Under the pieces are notes generated by a model. The model made no database searches. It had not been told where the DNA came from and saw only the letters and a list, made by a program, of their open reading frames with translations. A stretch of 64,000 nucleotides of DNA, from assembly GCA_026122225.1 (NCBI GenBank), contig JANEZZ010000467.1, positions 434,001 to 498,000 of the forward strand, written 5' to 3'. Below, in pieces: positions 45,400 to 55,745 of this stretch. This DNA is from Heloderma charlesbogerti. Taxonomy: Eukaryota > Chordata > Lepidosauria > Squamata > Helodermatidae. Made by a program: the position numbers and the translations under genes. How positions within the stretch are numbered: position 1 is the first letter of the stretch; the number at the start of each line of letters is the position of its first letter.

Positions 45400-45474
45400 C
45401 TATGGCCATGCTGGCTGGGGGTGATGGGAGTTGAAGTCTAACACATCTGGAGGGCCCCAGGTTAGGGAGGGCTG
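45400..45474. repeat. Foldback family B, right half
   Basis: CATGCTGGCTGGGGGTGATG, GAGTTGAAGTCTAACACATC, GGAGGGCCCCAGG. It abuts the family D copy. Confidence 0.5.
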
Positions 45475-46605
45475 AAATGGAGGATATAGAGAGCCCTACA
45501 AACAGAGGGGTGTTCTCTGTAAAGTTGGACATATGGCCACTCTACTAGTAAGTAATCAGCACTAGCTGCCCAGATTTGATTTGGATTCATGATCTGGGAC
45601 CATCTTGATAAGGCAGATGGAAAACAAGTTGTGCGTAAGCTGCTGTTTTAGATGGAGACAGAATGTGTAAGTGGTTGTCTTGATTTTAAAATTTTCTGCT
45701 GCCTCAGAGGGGTCAGGGGACATGGCCCAACCAAGCCATGAGGCAACACCTAGTTAATAGTAATGGTTAAAGGGTCAAAGCTAGTAACAAAAGTTTTCTC
45801 TTTGCTGCTGTGGATAGCCATCACAGGAATGGTGGTCTGAGCAGGCACTCAGGGTTCAGCATGGATGGAGGAGCTGCACAGGGAAGTAAGTGAGCTTGTG
45901 AGCAGTCATGGCATCTCCTTCTGTCTCGCTACCCTTTGCAAAGCCATCGCCTTTTCTTTCTGGTCTTTGGCCACCCTGTGTCACTCAGCACAACAGGCCC
46001 TGTGGAAGAAACTCCTGAGGAACCACAAAGAGGGCACACGATACTCTTGCAGGCAGCCGGGTCTGAAATGGCTGCGCTGAGCCAGCTGGCACCTCAGCAC
46101 CCATGTGTGGGATTAGGCAGTTCAAGCATACGTGGTAAATGGAAATGCTGATGATAATCTTTACTCAAACTATTCTGGGAACTGGCCCATTTTTCAGGCT
46201 TCTTCAAAAACAAATGGCCCAGATATTTATTTTTATTTTTAAACAGTGTTTTTACTCCTCTTCAGTCAGTAACCCTAGTTAGGAGAGGAGGACCTAACAG
46301 TGCTAATGACTGATTGAACTTGTCATTGTCAAGTATATTCCTTTGCCAAGAGGGCAGTGGGCAGGGTAATTAATTGCCAGTACTATGCTTCTAATATCTA
46401 TGTCTATATATTTTAAACTGGCAACAAATTGTATGTAGATCTGTTTTTACAGCAGCCTGACTGACATGCAGATTATACCTAGGTGTGACTTTCCTTCATC
46501 ACTTTATTTCCATGTCAATTAAAGCTTCACTTGCTGAATTCTGGCAGGATGGGCTACTGCTAATAACAGCCTTTTAAAAGGTACAGGAGCATGGACAAAA
46601 GTTGG
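45475..46605. other. Unannotated stretch
   Basis: Overlapping ORFs at 45865-46151 in two frames have no recognisable motif. No gene called. Confidence 0.45.
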
Positions 46606-46609
46606 ACAT

Positions 46610-46815
46610 GCATGCTACCTTATACTGAGTCAGACCTTTGGGTCTATCTAGCCCTGTATGCTAGATGCATTCCCAATACTATGGCCAGCAGCAGCTCTCT
46701 GAGGATGAAGACAGGGGTCTTTCCAGACCTGCTACATGAGATCCCTTTAAGTGAAAATGTAGGGGATTGAACCTTGATCCTTCAGCATACTTTACCACTG
46801 AGCTCTTCCCTAAGG
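46610..46815 (-). mobile_element. tRNA-derived SINE, inverted
   Basis: ACCTTATACTGAGTCAGACC, CAGCAGCAGCTCTCTGAGGA, GGGGATTGAACCTTGATCC (box B) and CTTTACCACTGAGCTCTTCC (box A). Near full length. Confidence 0.7.
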
Positions 46816-47138
46816 GTAATTGTAGAGGAGCACATATTGCTTAGCCCAATTACTTGCCCACCGCAAGTAGAAAATTATACCTTTGCTTCATTTTCTGGCC
46901 ACTGACTGATCTGTTAATTTCCCATTTCCTCTTTTAATCGTGTTATCAATTTGAAAACTACAAGTGGCCCTAGTATTCTGTAACAGAATTTATGCTCATC
47001 AAATGTAGCTGGTTCAGACACCTTACACTGTGTTGTCTTTCCTCTGAGTTTTACAGTCTGTGCAACAAGCCAAGTTCTTGTGAGCATTTACCAAGTCAAG
47101 TTCATTTACCAAATGAGCAGGATGAAAAGGTGACCTAA
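46816..47138. other. Unannotated stretch
   Basis: Nothing recognised. Confidence 0.45.
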
Positions 47139-47508
47139 CTAGATGATATATAAAGGTAAAGGTAAAGGTGTCCCCAACCAGTCGTGTCCGACTCTAAGGT
47201 GCGGTGCTCATCCCCGTTTCTAAGCCGAAGAGCCAGCGCTGTCCGAAGACGCTTCCGTGGTCATGTGGCCGGCATGACTGAACACCGAGGTGCACGGAAC
47301 GCTGTTACCTTTCCCGCCGAGGCGGTACCTATTTATCTACTTGCAATTTCTTGCTTTCGAACTGCTAGGTTGGCAGAAGCTGGGACTGAAGACGGGAGCT
47401 CACTCCGTCATGCAGCACTCGGGTCTCGAACTGCTGACCTGCCGACCTTCCAGTCTGCAGTTCAGCGTCTTAACCACTAAGCCACCGCGGCCCCCTAGAT
47501 GATATATA
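47139..47508 (-). mobile_element. Sauria SINE with 14-bp target duplication
   Basis: The element (47153-47494) begins AAAGGTAAAGGTAAAGGTGT on + (the reverse of its ACCTTT tail) and continues AACCAGTCGTGTCCGACTCT, GAAGAGCCAGCGCTGTCCGA, GAACGCTGTTACCTTTCCCG to CTTAACCACTAAGCCACCGC (box A) at the far end; box B GTTCGAGACCC is readable on -. The 14-bp direct repeat CTAGATGATATATA lies at 47139-47152 and 47495-47508. Tail, duplication and both boxes make this the youngest-looking SINE here. Confidence 0.93.
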
Positions 47509-47583
47509 TAGCCATCTAAATTCTGGCTGGCTGGCACTTTTATGTGGCCAGATCAGGAGATATCATGTCACAATTTCCAACAT

Positions 47584-47733
47584 TTATTTATTTATTTTTC
47601 ATTTATATCCCACCTTTCTTCCATCACGGAACTCAACGTGGCTACATGTGGTTCTCAGGTAGTCTCTCCTCCAAGCACTGACCAGACCCAAACCTGCTTA
47701 GCTTCAGCAAGGTGACTGCCTCATGTGCTTTCA
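47584..47733 (-). mobile_element. 5S rRNA-derived SINE
   Basis: On - the sequence GAAGCTAAGCAGGTTTGGGT, CTGGTCAGTGCTTGG, GGAGAGACTACCTG matches the internal pol III promoter half of vertebrate 5S rRNA (AAGCTAAGCAGGGTCGGGCC...), then passes into a TATAAATGAAAAATAAATAA tail. It is a SINE3-type element, not a 5S gene: the 5' third is missing or changed and the tail replaces the 3' end. Confidence 0.72.
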
Positions 47734-47734
47734 G

Positions 47735-47990
47735 ACTATGCCCTGGGACAATCGTGGGTTGTCGTTACATGTGAACCCTGCTCTATTATTTAACTATGGG
47801 TTGTATAACCACAAACAACCCAGAGAGTTCACAGCACAATAAGAGGTTCTCTTCCTGGGTTGTTCATGGTTAACAACCATAGTTGTTAAACCATAATGCA
47901 GAATTTGCACATAACAAGAACCCACGATTCAACAACAACCCATACTCAACCCATACTATGTGTTGTCACTACGTGTGAAACAGGTCACTG
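47735..47990. repeat. Palindromic MITE-like element, family F, copy 3
   Basis: GGGTTGTCGTTACATGTGAA then an inverted partner (GCAGAATTTGCACATAACAA); right end TGTTGTCACTACGTGTGAAA. Same plan as 35905-36178. Confidence 0.6.
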
Positions 47991-49149
47991 GGTGTTCAAA
48001 AAGGATTTTTTTCCTGGATCACGAGATTCAACATTGATCAGCTGCACAATAAAAGTAGTCATGTTGAATTAAAACATTGTCAAATTAGAAATGAGAAAGG
48101 AGCAACTCCTCTCCCCCACAAATGAATGAATTCAAATTTGAAACACAGGTGACTCTTGTGTGATCTAGGGTTGGGGCATGAATCTGTTTTTAGTGTGGAA
48201 AATCTGAGGTTTAATTCAGAATGAAGTTCCTTAAAGAAATGAAACTTTAGTTTTGCCTTTGTGAATTGCACATGAGATTTTGTGAACTTCCAAAGTGTAT
48301 GACTTACTTCTGTCAATCTTAATGTGCTTTCTATGTTGGTTTTAGCTAGAAAATTAGATCTGGCCCATAGCTAAAAGATTTTTGCATAATAGCCTGGCAT
48401 AATAATAATTTCATCCCCACCTCTCTCTCACCCTTGTGGGGAATGTTCTTTGCTTATGCAATTAAACCCATTGCTAGAGGATGGCTTATCTGTACCTGTG
48501 GATGCTGAAGGGCAAAACTATATAAAGTTTATAAAGGGAGTGGTAAGTTATGTTAAGTGGAGAATTTTGTGTGTGGAGCTGAGACAAGTTCAACATGTCT
48601 AAGAATTTGGCAAATGCTTCAGTGGATGCAGAAGATTAGGTTAGTGGTGTGGGAAACTGCGGTTTCTTAGACTTTTTTCTTGGATCAGCAGTTTCTGAAG
48701 TAGACAGAATCTGTCCAGACTGGGAAAGAGACAGGGAAAGCTGCAGTACTGATTGGATGCACACTGATACAGCTGACTGCTGTAATATACAAAATGAAAG
48801 AAGGGTGCACCTCCACCCCCCCCCCCCACACACACATTTTAATAGCCTGATCGGGGATGGTGAAGAATAAGTGCTTGCTTAATGGGCAGTTCAGTGGCCC
48901 ACTATCTAAAATCATCTTGAAATCCAGGTCATGCCTTCCTGCCAGGGTGGGGTCTGGAACCAGTTTTACCCACCCTCACCAGGGTGTGCATGAGGAAAAT
49001 TGGAAAGTTTCCAGTCTGGAGGGACAAAGGGGAGCTGAAAGAGGGACAGGCAGAAGTATAAGCAGGCTGTTGCAACTGCATGAGTTTCGTGCCTGGGCAG
49101 TAGCCGGAATCAGTTCCCTTGAAGTATACTTACAACAGCATCCCCCAGT
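47991..49149. other. Unannotated stretch
   Basis: Poly-C run near 48815-48828. Overlapping ORFs around it are artefacts. No gene. Confidence 0.45.
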
Positions 49150-49232
49150 GTGATACACTCTAGATGGGTTGGACTTGGACTACACCTCCCATAATCCCAA
49201 GCCAGCTAAATGTAGGAGGGGGAAGCCTTGCT
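49150..49232. repeat. Foldback family B, partial
   Basis: ACACTCTAGATGGGTTGGAC, GGACTACACCTCCCATAATC; truncated. Confidence 0.5.
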
Positions 49233-49374
49233 CAACTGGCATTGTTGCTGTTGTTGTTTTCTAGTCTGCTGATAATTTTACTTCCATTTGCCCAGTGGGG
49301 AATGTGGTGTAGTTAAATGACATCTGTCAACACAGGATAGCGACCACGGCTCTTGGGTTTGGGTCACTTCTGCT

Positions 49375-49690
49375 AGGGTGGCCACTTATAGACTGAAAAG
49401 AAAGAGGAAATACATCACCAAAAAAGAGGACACTTAACGATTTGCATTAAATGTGCATATGCTAATTCAGTGCATATGCTAATATAGTACATTACTATAC
49501 GTTGAATAGAAATACAGTACATCTCAACATAGTGGGCAAGACTGTGACCAGGTGACCTGTGTGCCTGCTGAGAATGCTCTCCAGGTGCTAACTTTTGATG
49601 GGCCACTTCAAAGACCCTGCTGCTCTCCCTTCTTGGGGTTATTTATCTTTGCATCAGACTTGGACTGGACAGCTCTTCAACTGCAGTGTC
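49375..49690 (-). repeat. Family D repeat, inverted
   Basis: AGGGTGGCCACTTATAGACT, CAGTGCATATGCTAATATAG, CTCAACATAGTGGGCAAGAC, TGATGGGCCACTTCAAAGAC. The longest family D copy. CAGTGCATATGCTAAT is locally duplicated. Confidence 0.62.
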
Positions 49691-49714
49691 AGACCTGTTT
49701 GAATGTCAGGCCTC

Positions 49715-49865
49715 TCGAGCAAGGAATTCTGGGAACTGGAGTTCTGCGAAGGGCTAGAAAACAAAGAATCCTCTGCAAACTACAATTCCCACAGTTCTTG
49801 GGGGGGGTCTATGCTGGAAGCCATTAAGCGTTAAACCAGTTACAAAAGTTTTAAAAATTTGTAGT
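49715..49865. repeat. Palindromic repeat around GAATTCTGGGAACT
   Basis: AAGGAATTCTGGGAACTGGA and the inverted CAAACTACAATTCCCACAGT, then GGTTTAAC-like ends (TTAAACCAGTTACAAAAG). Resembles a common reptile MITE; seen once here. Confidence 0.45.
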
Positions 49866-50595
49866 GTAGACATGACCAGAAGATGGGACTGTCAGGTAGG
49901 CTTGTGGCCTACCAGTGGGTTCTTGTCTTTTAATAATCAAATATTGCCCACTCATGAAAAACATTTACAGAACAATTGAAGTACCTTAGCCTTTGTTACT
50001 TCATATGCTGCCTCAGATTATTCTCTTCAGCAGGGAGGGCTTGTGATGACATTCTGCTCTATGGTCTATTTAATATAATGGTTAATTTACTGCTGGCAGC
50101 CAGTCAGGACTTTAGGGCATCCACTGAGCTTTGCAGCTCTCCACAGCAGGCCAGTTAAGCTGGGCTGGCACTGGGATCCCAGCTGCCATGCATTCCTGCA
50201 GCATAGCTGAGATGCCTCGCCTTCCTTACCCCTTCAATGCATTTTGCCTTTTTCTTCAGGAAGCCCTAGGAGATCTCTGGGCTGCAGGGGGTTAAACAAC
50301 CAGCTGGGCAAAATGAGGACACCCTCATCAGCTGCAGTCAGAAACTGACCAGAAAGGAACTGAAGAAATACCCGAATTGGTTATGTGACTGCCATTCATT
50401 CTACTCTTTAATCCTGACTAGGCTTAATATGAGCCAGACTTTAGCCCCAGAACGTGTTTTTAATGTTAAGAGCTCAGCCTAAGGCACCATTTTAGGTTTA
50501 AGTAGGTTTCAGTTTCAGGCCGATGTTTTGCGGGTAGGAGATTTATAGCAGAGTTCAAAGGCCTGATCTTAGACATATTCATAACTCTTACACAT
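49866..50595. other. Unannotated stretch
   Basis: Nothing recognised. Confidence 0.45.
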
Positions 50596-50850
50596 TTCAA
50601 TCTATTATTATTATTATTATTATTATTATTACTTTTCTATCTCACTCTTCCTCCAAGTGACTCAGAGTAGTGTACAAAATTCTCCTCCGCATGCAATTCT
50701 GTTCTCACAACAATCATCTGAGGTAGGTTAGTTTAGACAGAGATAGTGAGTGACTCAAAGTCACCCAGTGAGCTTCTATGACTGGGCATTTGAAGCTGGG
50801 TTTCAGCACCCCTACCCTGACACTTTAACCCTTACACCACACTGGCTCAA
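50596..50850 (-). mobile_element. MIR-like SINE with (ATT)n at its tail
   Basis: An (ATT)n run (50604-50632), then CTCACTCTTCCTCCAAGTGA, CAACAATCATCTGAGGTAGG, AAAGTCACCCAGTGAGCTTC, ACCCTTACACCACACTGGCT. Complete copy, reverse orientation; the microsatellite sits at the expected 3' tail. Confidence 0.7.
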
Positions 50851-51214
50851 TAATTTGTAAGGACATTTGTTGTGGTTACTTATCTGAACCCCGCGATAAT
50901 CAGCAGTATAGGTATTCCAGAGGAATAATCACCAGCAGTCTTGAGTCACAGAAGAGAGGGTTCTATGTCCTGCTTAAACAGACCTGTTCACTCATCCCCT
51001 GGTGCACAGTGAAGCGATAATAAAGGAGGGCGTCTGTGCATAGGAAAAGTACATTTTCCTAATGTATACCATCATATGAGGGTATCAGAAAATACGACTT
51101 CCTGGACAGTTTGGCACCGCACTTTTTTCAACATATATTTCTACAGCTTCTGCCTCACTTCTCTCATAGCCCCACAATTTCCCATAACCCCCTCAGTCCT
51201 CTCCTGACCTACAG
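50851..51214. other. Unannotated stretch
   Basis: Nothing recognised. Confidence 0.45.
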
Positions 51215-51430
51215 CCATAGGAAGCTGCCTTATACTATTTGGCCATGCTATTTGGCCATCTAACTCAGTATTGTCTCCACACTGACAGGTAGGTAGCAGT
51301 TCTCCAGGCTTTCAGGCAGGGGACTTTCCCAGCTCTATCAGAGATTATTTATTTATTTTATTACATTTTTATACTGCCCTGAGATCTACTGCATGCAAAG
51401 CTTTTGCTGTTCCACCGAGCTGTGGGCCAT
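51215..51430 (-). mobile_element. tRNA-derived SINE split by an L2 tail fragment
   Basis: GGAAGCTGCCTTATACTATT, GTATTGTCTCCACACTGACA, GCAGGGGACTTTCCCAGCTC, then a 35-40 bp insert TTATTTATTTTATTACATTT, TTATACTGCCCTGAGA, then TGCATGCAAAGCTTTTGCTG and CCACCGAGCTGTGGGCCATC (box A end). The insert is the reverse complement of an L2 3' terminus. Confidence 0.65.
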
Positions 51431-52354
51431 CCCTTAAAGTACAAGTCCCCATTAGATTGAGATCTGAATACTTCCAACTCAGAAGAGCGGTGGTCCTTCC
51501 AGCTCTTCTTCTGCCATGTCTCTTTTGTTGGGGTATTTGGCTTGCTTTAGATACGGGATTTATCTGCCCCACTGGGTACAGAGGGGGCGTCTGATCAATG
51601 CCTTGATTCATCTCCTTTCCCCTTTCACGTTGGCACCCCCCACTACAGCCTGTCAGCTGCTGTTTACTAGCCTTAGATCAGGCAGCTGTTGGAAGGGACA
51701 TTCCAGCAAAGGATTATGGGAGCAGCTGGCCTACAGCCCTTTCACACCCACACACGCTTTCCCCCCAACCCACTGGCTAAGGAACAGTGGAGGGGGGTGG
51801 CCTTGGTTTCTAGGAGACTGGAGATTTGGATGCTTGTGTCTGTTTCTTAGGGACACTGCACGAAGTGGTAGCGTGATTACTTGGGGCACTTTTCCCTCTC
51901 CTCACAAAAGGAGAACATTGCCAGCAAAGAAGGATGTTTGATGTGTGGTTGCCTTTTCAGGGAAATGTTCCGTATCTTGTAGGACGTGATATATCAAACC
52001 AGTTCTTTGCGCTAATTATCAGGCAATCTAAGTCACTCATTAACTGCAGACTTTGCTGTCTCTGCCTTGGGGCCCATTGTAAACATGTTTGGGGAGAAGG
52101 CTGTGAATTTCCAGAGAGAGATCTCTGTCTGGATGCCACAGCACTGAGGGCCAAAGTAGACGTGACATGAATGGTATTGTTGTCATTGTTTTAAAAAAAT
52201 GAGATGGCAATGAAGGTAAATAGCAGTGGAGGGGGGACCAGTCTGAATTGGGCTAACATAATTATGGGGGCTTTAACCTTTACTCTCACCACACTCCCAT
52301 ATTGGATCCCTGCACCCCTGGTGACTGTTATTTGCCTCAGGAGAAAAACTCCCA
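51431..52354. other. Unannotated stretch
   Basis: ORF 51516-51941 (141 codons) has no motif and no codon evidence I can point to; not called. Confidence 0.45.
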
Positions 52355-52545
52355 TTTATTTTTCTGTATTTATTATACTTATATCCCGCCTTTTTTCCTC
52401 TTGCAAGGAACCCAAGGTGTCTTAACATAGTCCTCTTCCTCTCCATTTAATCCTCACAACAACCTTGTGAGGTAGGTTAGGCTCAGAGTCAGTGCCTGGC
52501 CCAAAGTCAGCCAGTGAGCTTCATGGCTGAGTGGGGGCTAGATCG
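52355..52545 (-). mobile_element. MIR-like SINE
   Basis: TTATACTTATATCCCGCCTT, TTAATCCTCACAACAACCTT, GTGAGGTAGGTTAGGCTCAG, CCAGTGAGCTTCATGGCTGA; head end lost. Confidence 0.72.
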
Positions 52546-52762
52546 TCCCAGTGAGCAGACAGTTGAGATGCAAATGTAGTATAAATTGTCAGGAAATGTC
52601 AGTTCCAGAGCAAATGTTTTAAACTGCTGCAGTATGCTGGAGAGATGTGCAAAGCCCAGAATTGCCCACATGCATCATTATACACACACACTCTCTAATA
52701 GTGAATGCATTCTCCAAATGTGGATTCTTATGTAGCCAAAAATGATATCAACTACACACAAG

Positions 52763-53586
52763 GGCCCCATCTACATGAGCCTTTTACTCTAGGGCAGCCG
52801 CGTGTCGAGGTTCTTTGGGACAGACGACACAGTCGCCACTTTGCAACCATTCGTGGTTTTCTCCCGGAAAATGCGGATTTCCAAAGAGGCATTTTGCTGC
52901 AATGTTTTTGGTTTGCTGCGGAGTCCCGCAGTTGCGAGCTGTCTGTCCCTTCCCCAGACTGACTTTGCATTTTGCGGTGGGCATGTTGTAGGCATACGTA
53001 GTGCTTGCATCACTCTGTGATGCCTCTTTACTCCCCCTGTCCCTTTGCAGCTGCACAGTTACAGAGGCACAGAGAGGCGTTTTCATTTATTTAATCACAC
53101 TTTCGCGCATTTTTGCAGCTTTGTATCTTCGCAACGGTTGCTTTTGGACTCAGTGTCCAAGGGCCAGGGGGGGTCTTGGGGGCGGAGCAACTTTGCTCCG
53201 GCCACCATTTCTGAACGATGGGTGAGTACATACTGCTCACACCTTGTGAGTGCGAACCATTGTGAGACTCTCAGGCTGGGGAATTGCCAAAATAGTTGGC
53301 GTGGAAATGAAGGAGCACAGAACACCCACTTTTTACCTAATGAGGGACGGACAGACACACAGAACCCCTAAAATACAAAACAGCCACTGAAGTGTCGCAC
53401 CCCCATGCTCACGAGCCTGCACAGCTGCGCATTAAACTACAATGGCAAAAAAAAGGCATGGCGGAGTCTGTTAGGGAAGCACACAGTAAATTCTGAGTGT
53501 ATCGCAGCAGAAGCTAATTCAAAGCTGCAATGGCTGCTCAGTTGCGATGGAATGAAGGGTGAAAGTGGTGCCATGTAGATGGGGCC
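52763..53586. mobile_element. 824-bp non-autonomous DNA element with 15-bp inverted ends
   Basis: Perfect inverted ends GGCCCCATCTACATG at 52763-52777 and its complement at 53572-53586. The interior has many CpGs (CCGCGTGTCG, CGCAACGG, CGCGCATTTTTGC) and several ORFs on both strands with no motif. Flanks CAAG and AAGA give at best a 3-bp duplication, so the superfamily cannot be fixed. A GATGG|GTGAGT string at 53217-53227 looks like a splice donor but probably belongs to the element. Confidence 0.62.
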
Positions 53587-54635
53587 AAGAGCTAAGGTAT
53601 CAGCAGGCTTGGGGGAAACCCCAAAGTTTACCGAAATACAATAAAAAACTTTTTTGGGGAAACCCCCAAAACAGCCTAATGAGGAGTGAGTATGCTCAGT
53701 GGCCACAAGATGTTAACTGACTGTTGCAGGGATGGGATTGGGGTGGAATGGAAGAAAGTATCTTGGAAGAGGACTTTGCCAGCTGACTGGCTGTCAGGAA
53801 CCCTGAATAGGAGCACTGCACTCCACACTGCAATATTGTGACGACATAGTTTGAAACAGCCTGATTGGGATCTCAGATGAAGGCCTAGCTGTATTATTTG
53901 AGACCCCTTAACTGCTTGTGACATAAATCAATAGGGTTGCGATGCCCACCAACTGACGAGTGAAATGTTGTCAGTTGACAGCCTGTTATGGACTATGGTC
54001 AAATATTATCAAATCATCCAGATTGTCCTTATGTAGATGTTGGTCTAGCTTTTTAATTACGTTATTAATTGCATCTGACAGCAAATGCAGGAGAGAGGCC
54101 TCCTTACTCCTCAGCCCGGCAGGTTCTCCTGGCACTGCACTATTAGCATAACCACATTTAAAAACCAAAGCCAAACCAACCTTTACAAACAAATGCATGC
54201 TTTTAAATCCTGATGACAGCTTTGTTTATGGAAAAGCAGCTAGGTAGTGGGAGAGCTAGGGCAGAAAAGCATCAGGGGAGAGTGTGTTTAATCCTTTCCT
54301 TGTCCATCTGCTTCCTACTCCTTGGGCATGGGAAAAGCACATTATTCAGTGACCTTGCAGATTTGGATCTTGTCAGTGCCTGGATAGGAGCCAGTATTGC
54401 CTTGCATGATGGAACAAAGGTGGTACATAAACATGTTTCATGAATGAATGAAAGAAAAATACTCCCAGTTCTCCCCACTTTCCCCCCTACTGGGTTCCAG
54501 ATATATGTTTACCCCACAAAATAAATGCCCCCTTCTTTGCCCTCCTCCTCCCTTCCATTGTTCTAAATCACCCTCTTCCAAAGCTGCTTTGATAAACAAA
54601 GCCGCTGCTGGGACTTAATGTAGGTTTGCAGGTAA
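53587..54635. other. Unannotated stretch
   Basis: Nothing recognised apart from short reverse tail-like bits. Confidence 0.45.
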
Positions 54636-55077
54636 TGATCTGGTTCACAAATTGTGGGTTTATCATGGTTAATTAACCCACAGTTTGACAGGTATGAGCA
54701 GGAGGGAGCGAACGCACCGCCGCCAGCACATTCCTCACTTCCGCTTTCATTTTACAGCCTATGATCACCCCAATTGTAGGTTGCTCTTGTGATGTCCGAA
54801 CCTGGGCATTCTGGGTTGTTTAGGGGTTGAACAAACCAGAGTTAAACTATGATTTGTTCTTGGGTTAACTCTGGTTTGTTTAACCCCTAAACAACCCAGT
54901 GCCTAGGTCTGGACGTCATGAGAGTTACCTACAATCAACATGATTGTAGATTGTAAAATGAAAGCAGAAGTAAGGAGCATGCTGGAGGCAGCATGCTTGC
55001 TTGCTCCAACTCATGCCTGGCAAATTGTGGGTTAATTAATTAACCCACAATTTGCCGTTATATGCGAATTGAGTCAA
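54636..55077. repeat. Large foldback element, family F relative
   Basis: Two arms of about 200 bp are inverted copies and meet near 54846-54863. Matching pairs include GGGTTGTTTAGGGGTTGAAC (54813 on) with GTTTAACCCCTAAACAACCC (54878 on), and CTTTCATTTTACA with TGTAAAATGAAAG. Each outer end is itself palindromic (AATTGTGGGTTAATTAATTA on the right). Outer ends TGATCTGGTTC and GAATTGAGTCA resemble family F. Non-coding. Confidence 0.75.
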
Positions 55078-55360
55078 TGTTTAATTGGGCCCTTTCCTTT
55101 TTATAGTTGCTATGTGTGTATTTGTTTAATTATGTCTTTTAAAAAAATGTTTATGTTTGGGCTGTCCCTGAAGTTCCATATTAAAAGCCAAGAAGAACTG
55201 TTCAGTATCTTGAATATTGCTTGCAATCATTTGTATTTGCATGACATTCTTAGATGGGAGCAACCATCAAAGACTGTTGCTTCATTGCATCAATTGGACT
55301 GCAATCCTGACTGGTTAGGCTGCTTAAATCCCACTGGATTTTAGCTTAGATGAATTAGAC
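55078..55360. other. Unannotated stretch
   Basis: Nothing recognised. Confidence 0.4.
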
Positions 55361-55490
55361 CAGCCTTCCCTAACCTGATGCCCTCTAGATGTATTGGATT
55401 ACAACCTTCCCAGCCAGCCTAGCCATGCTAGTTGGGGATGATCGGGTTTGTAGTCCAGCACATTTGGAGGGCACCAGGTTGGGGAAGGCT
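55361..55490. repeat. Foldback MITE-like repeat, family B
   Basis: Begins CAGCCTTCCCTAACCTGATG and ends CACCAGGTTGGGGAAGGCTG: inverted ends, with TTGGATTACAACC / GGTTTGTAGTCCA inside. Confidence 0.7.
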
Positions 55491-55745
55491 GAATTAGACA
55501 AATTCATGGTAGGGAGATCCATCAGTGGCTATTAGCTGTGACAGGTAAATAGAACCTCCATATTCAGAGGCTGTCTACTAGATGCTTGGGGCAGGCAATA
55601 GGGGATGGCTGCTTCCATCTCTCTCTGCTTAGTTGGGGCATTGGCTTGCCACTGTTGGGAGACAGACTGCTGGACAAGACAGGCGGTTGGTCTGATCCAG
55701 AATAGGCTGCTGTTATATTTTTTTATGAACTCAGCAGGATTCAAG
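55491..55745 (+). mobile_element. CR1-like 3' UTR fragment, family G
   Basis: AGACAAATTCATGGTAGGGA, TCAGTGGCTATTAGCTG, AGAACCTCCATATTCAGAGG, GGTTGGTCTGATCCAGAATA. The best example of this family in the window. Confidence 0.5.

Noticed and set aside
47640..47710. 5S rRNA gene
   Set aside because: Only the internal promoter half matches 5S and the rest is a SINE tail.
51516..51941. 141-codon ORF on +
   Set aside because: No motif, no upstream promoter or splice context, composition like its surroundings.
53217..53227. Splice donor and CpG-rich exon at 53.1 kb
   Set aside because: The sequence lies between 15-bp inverted ends of an 824-bp element, so it is more likely transposon sequence than a host exon.
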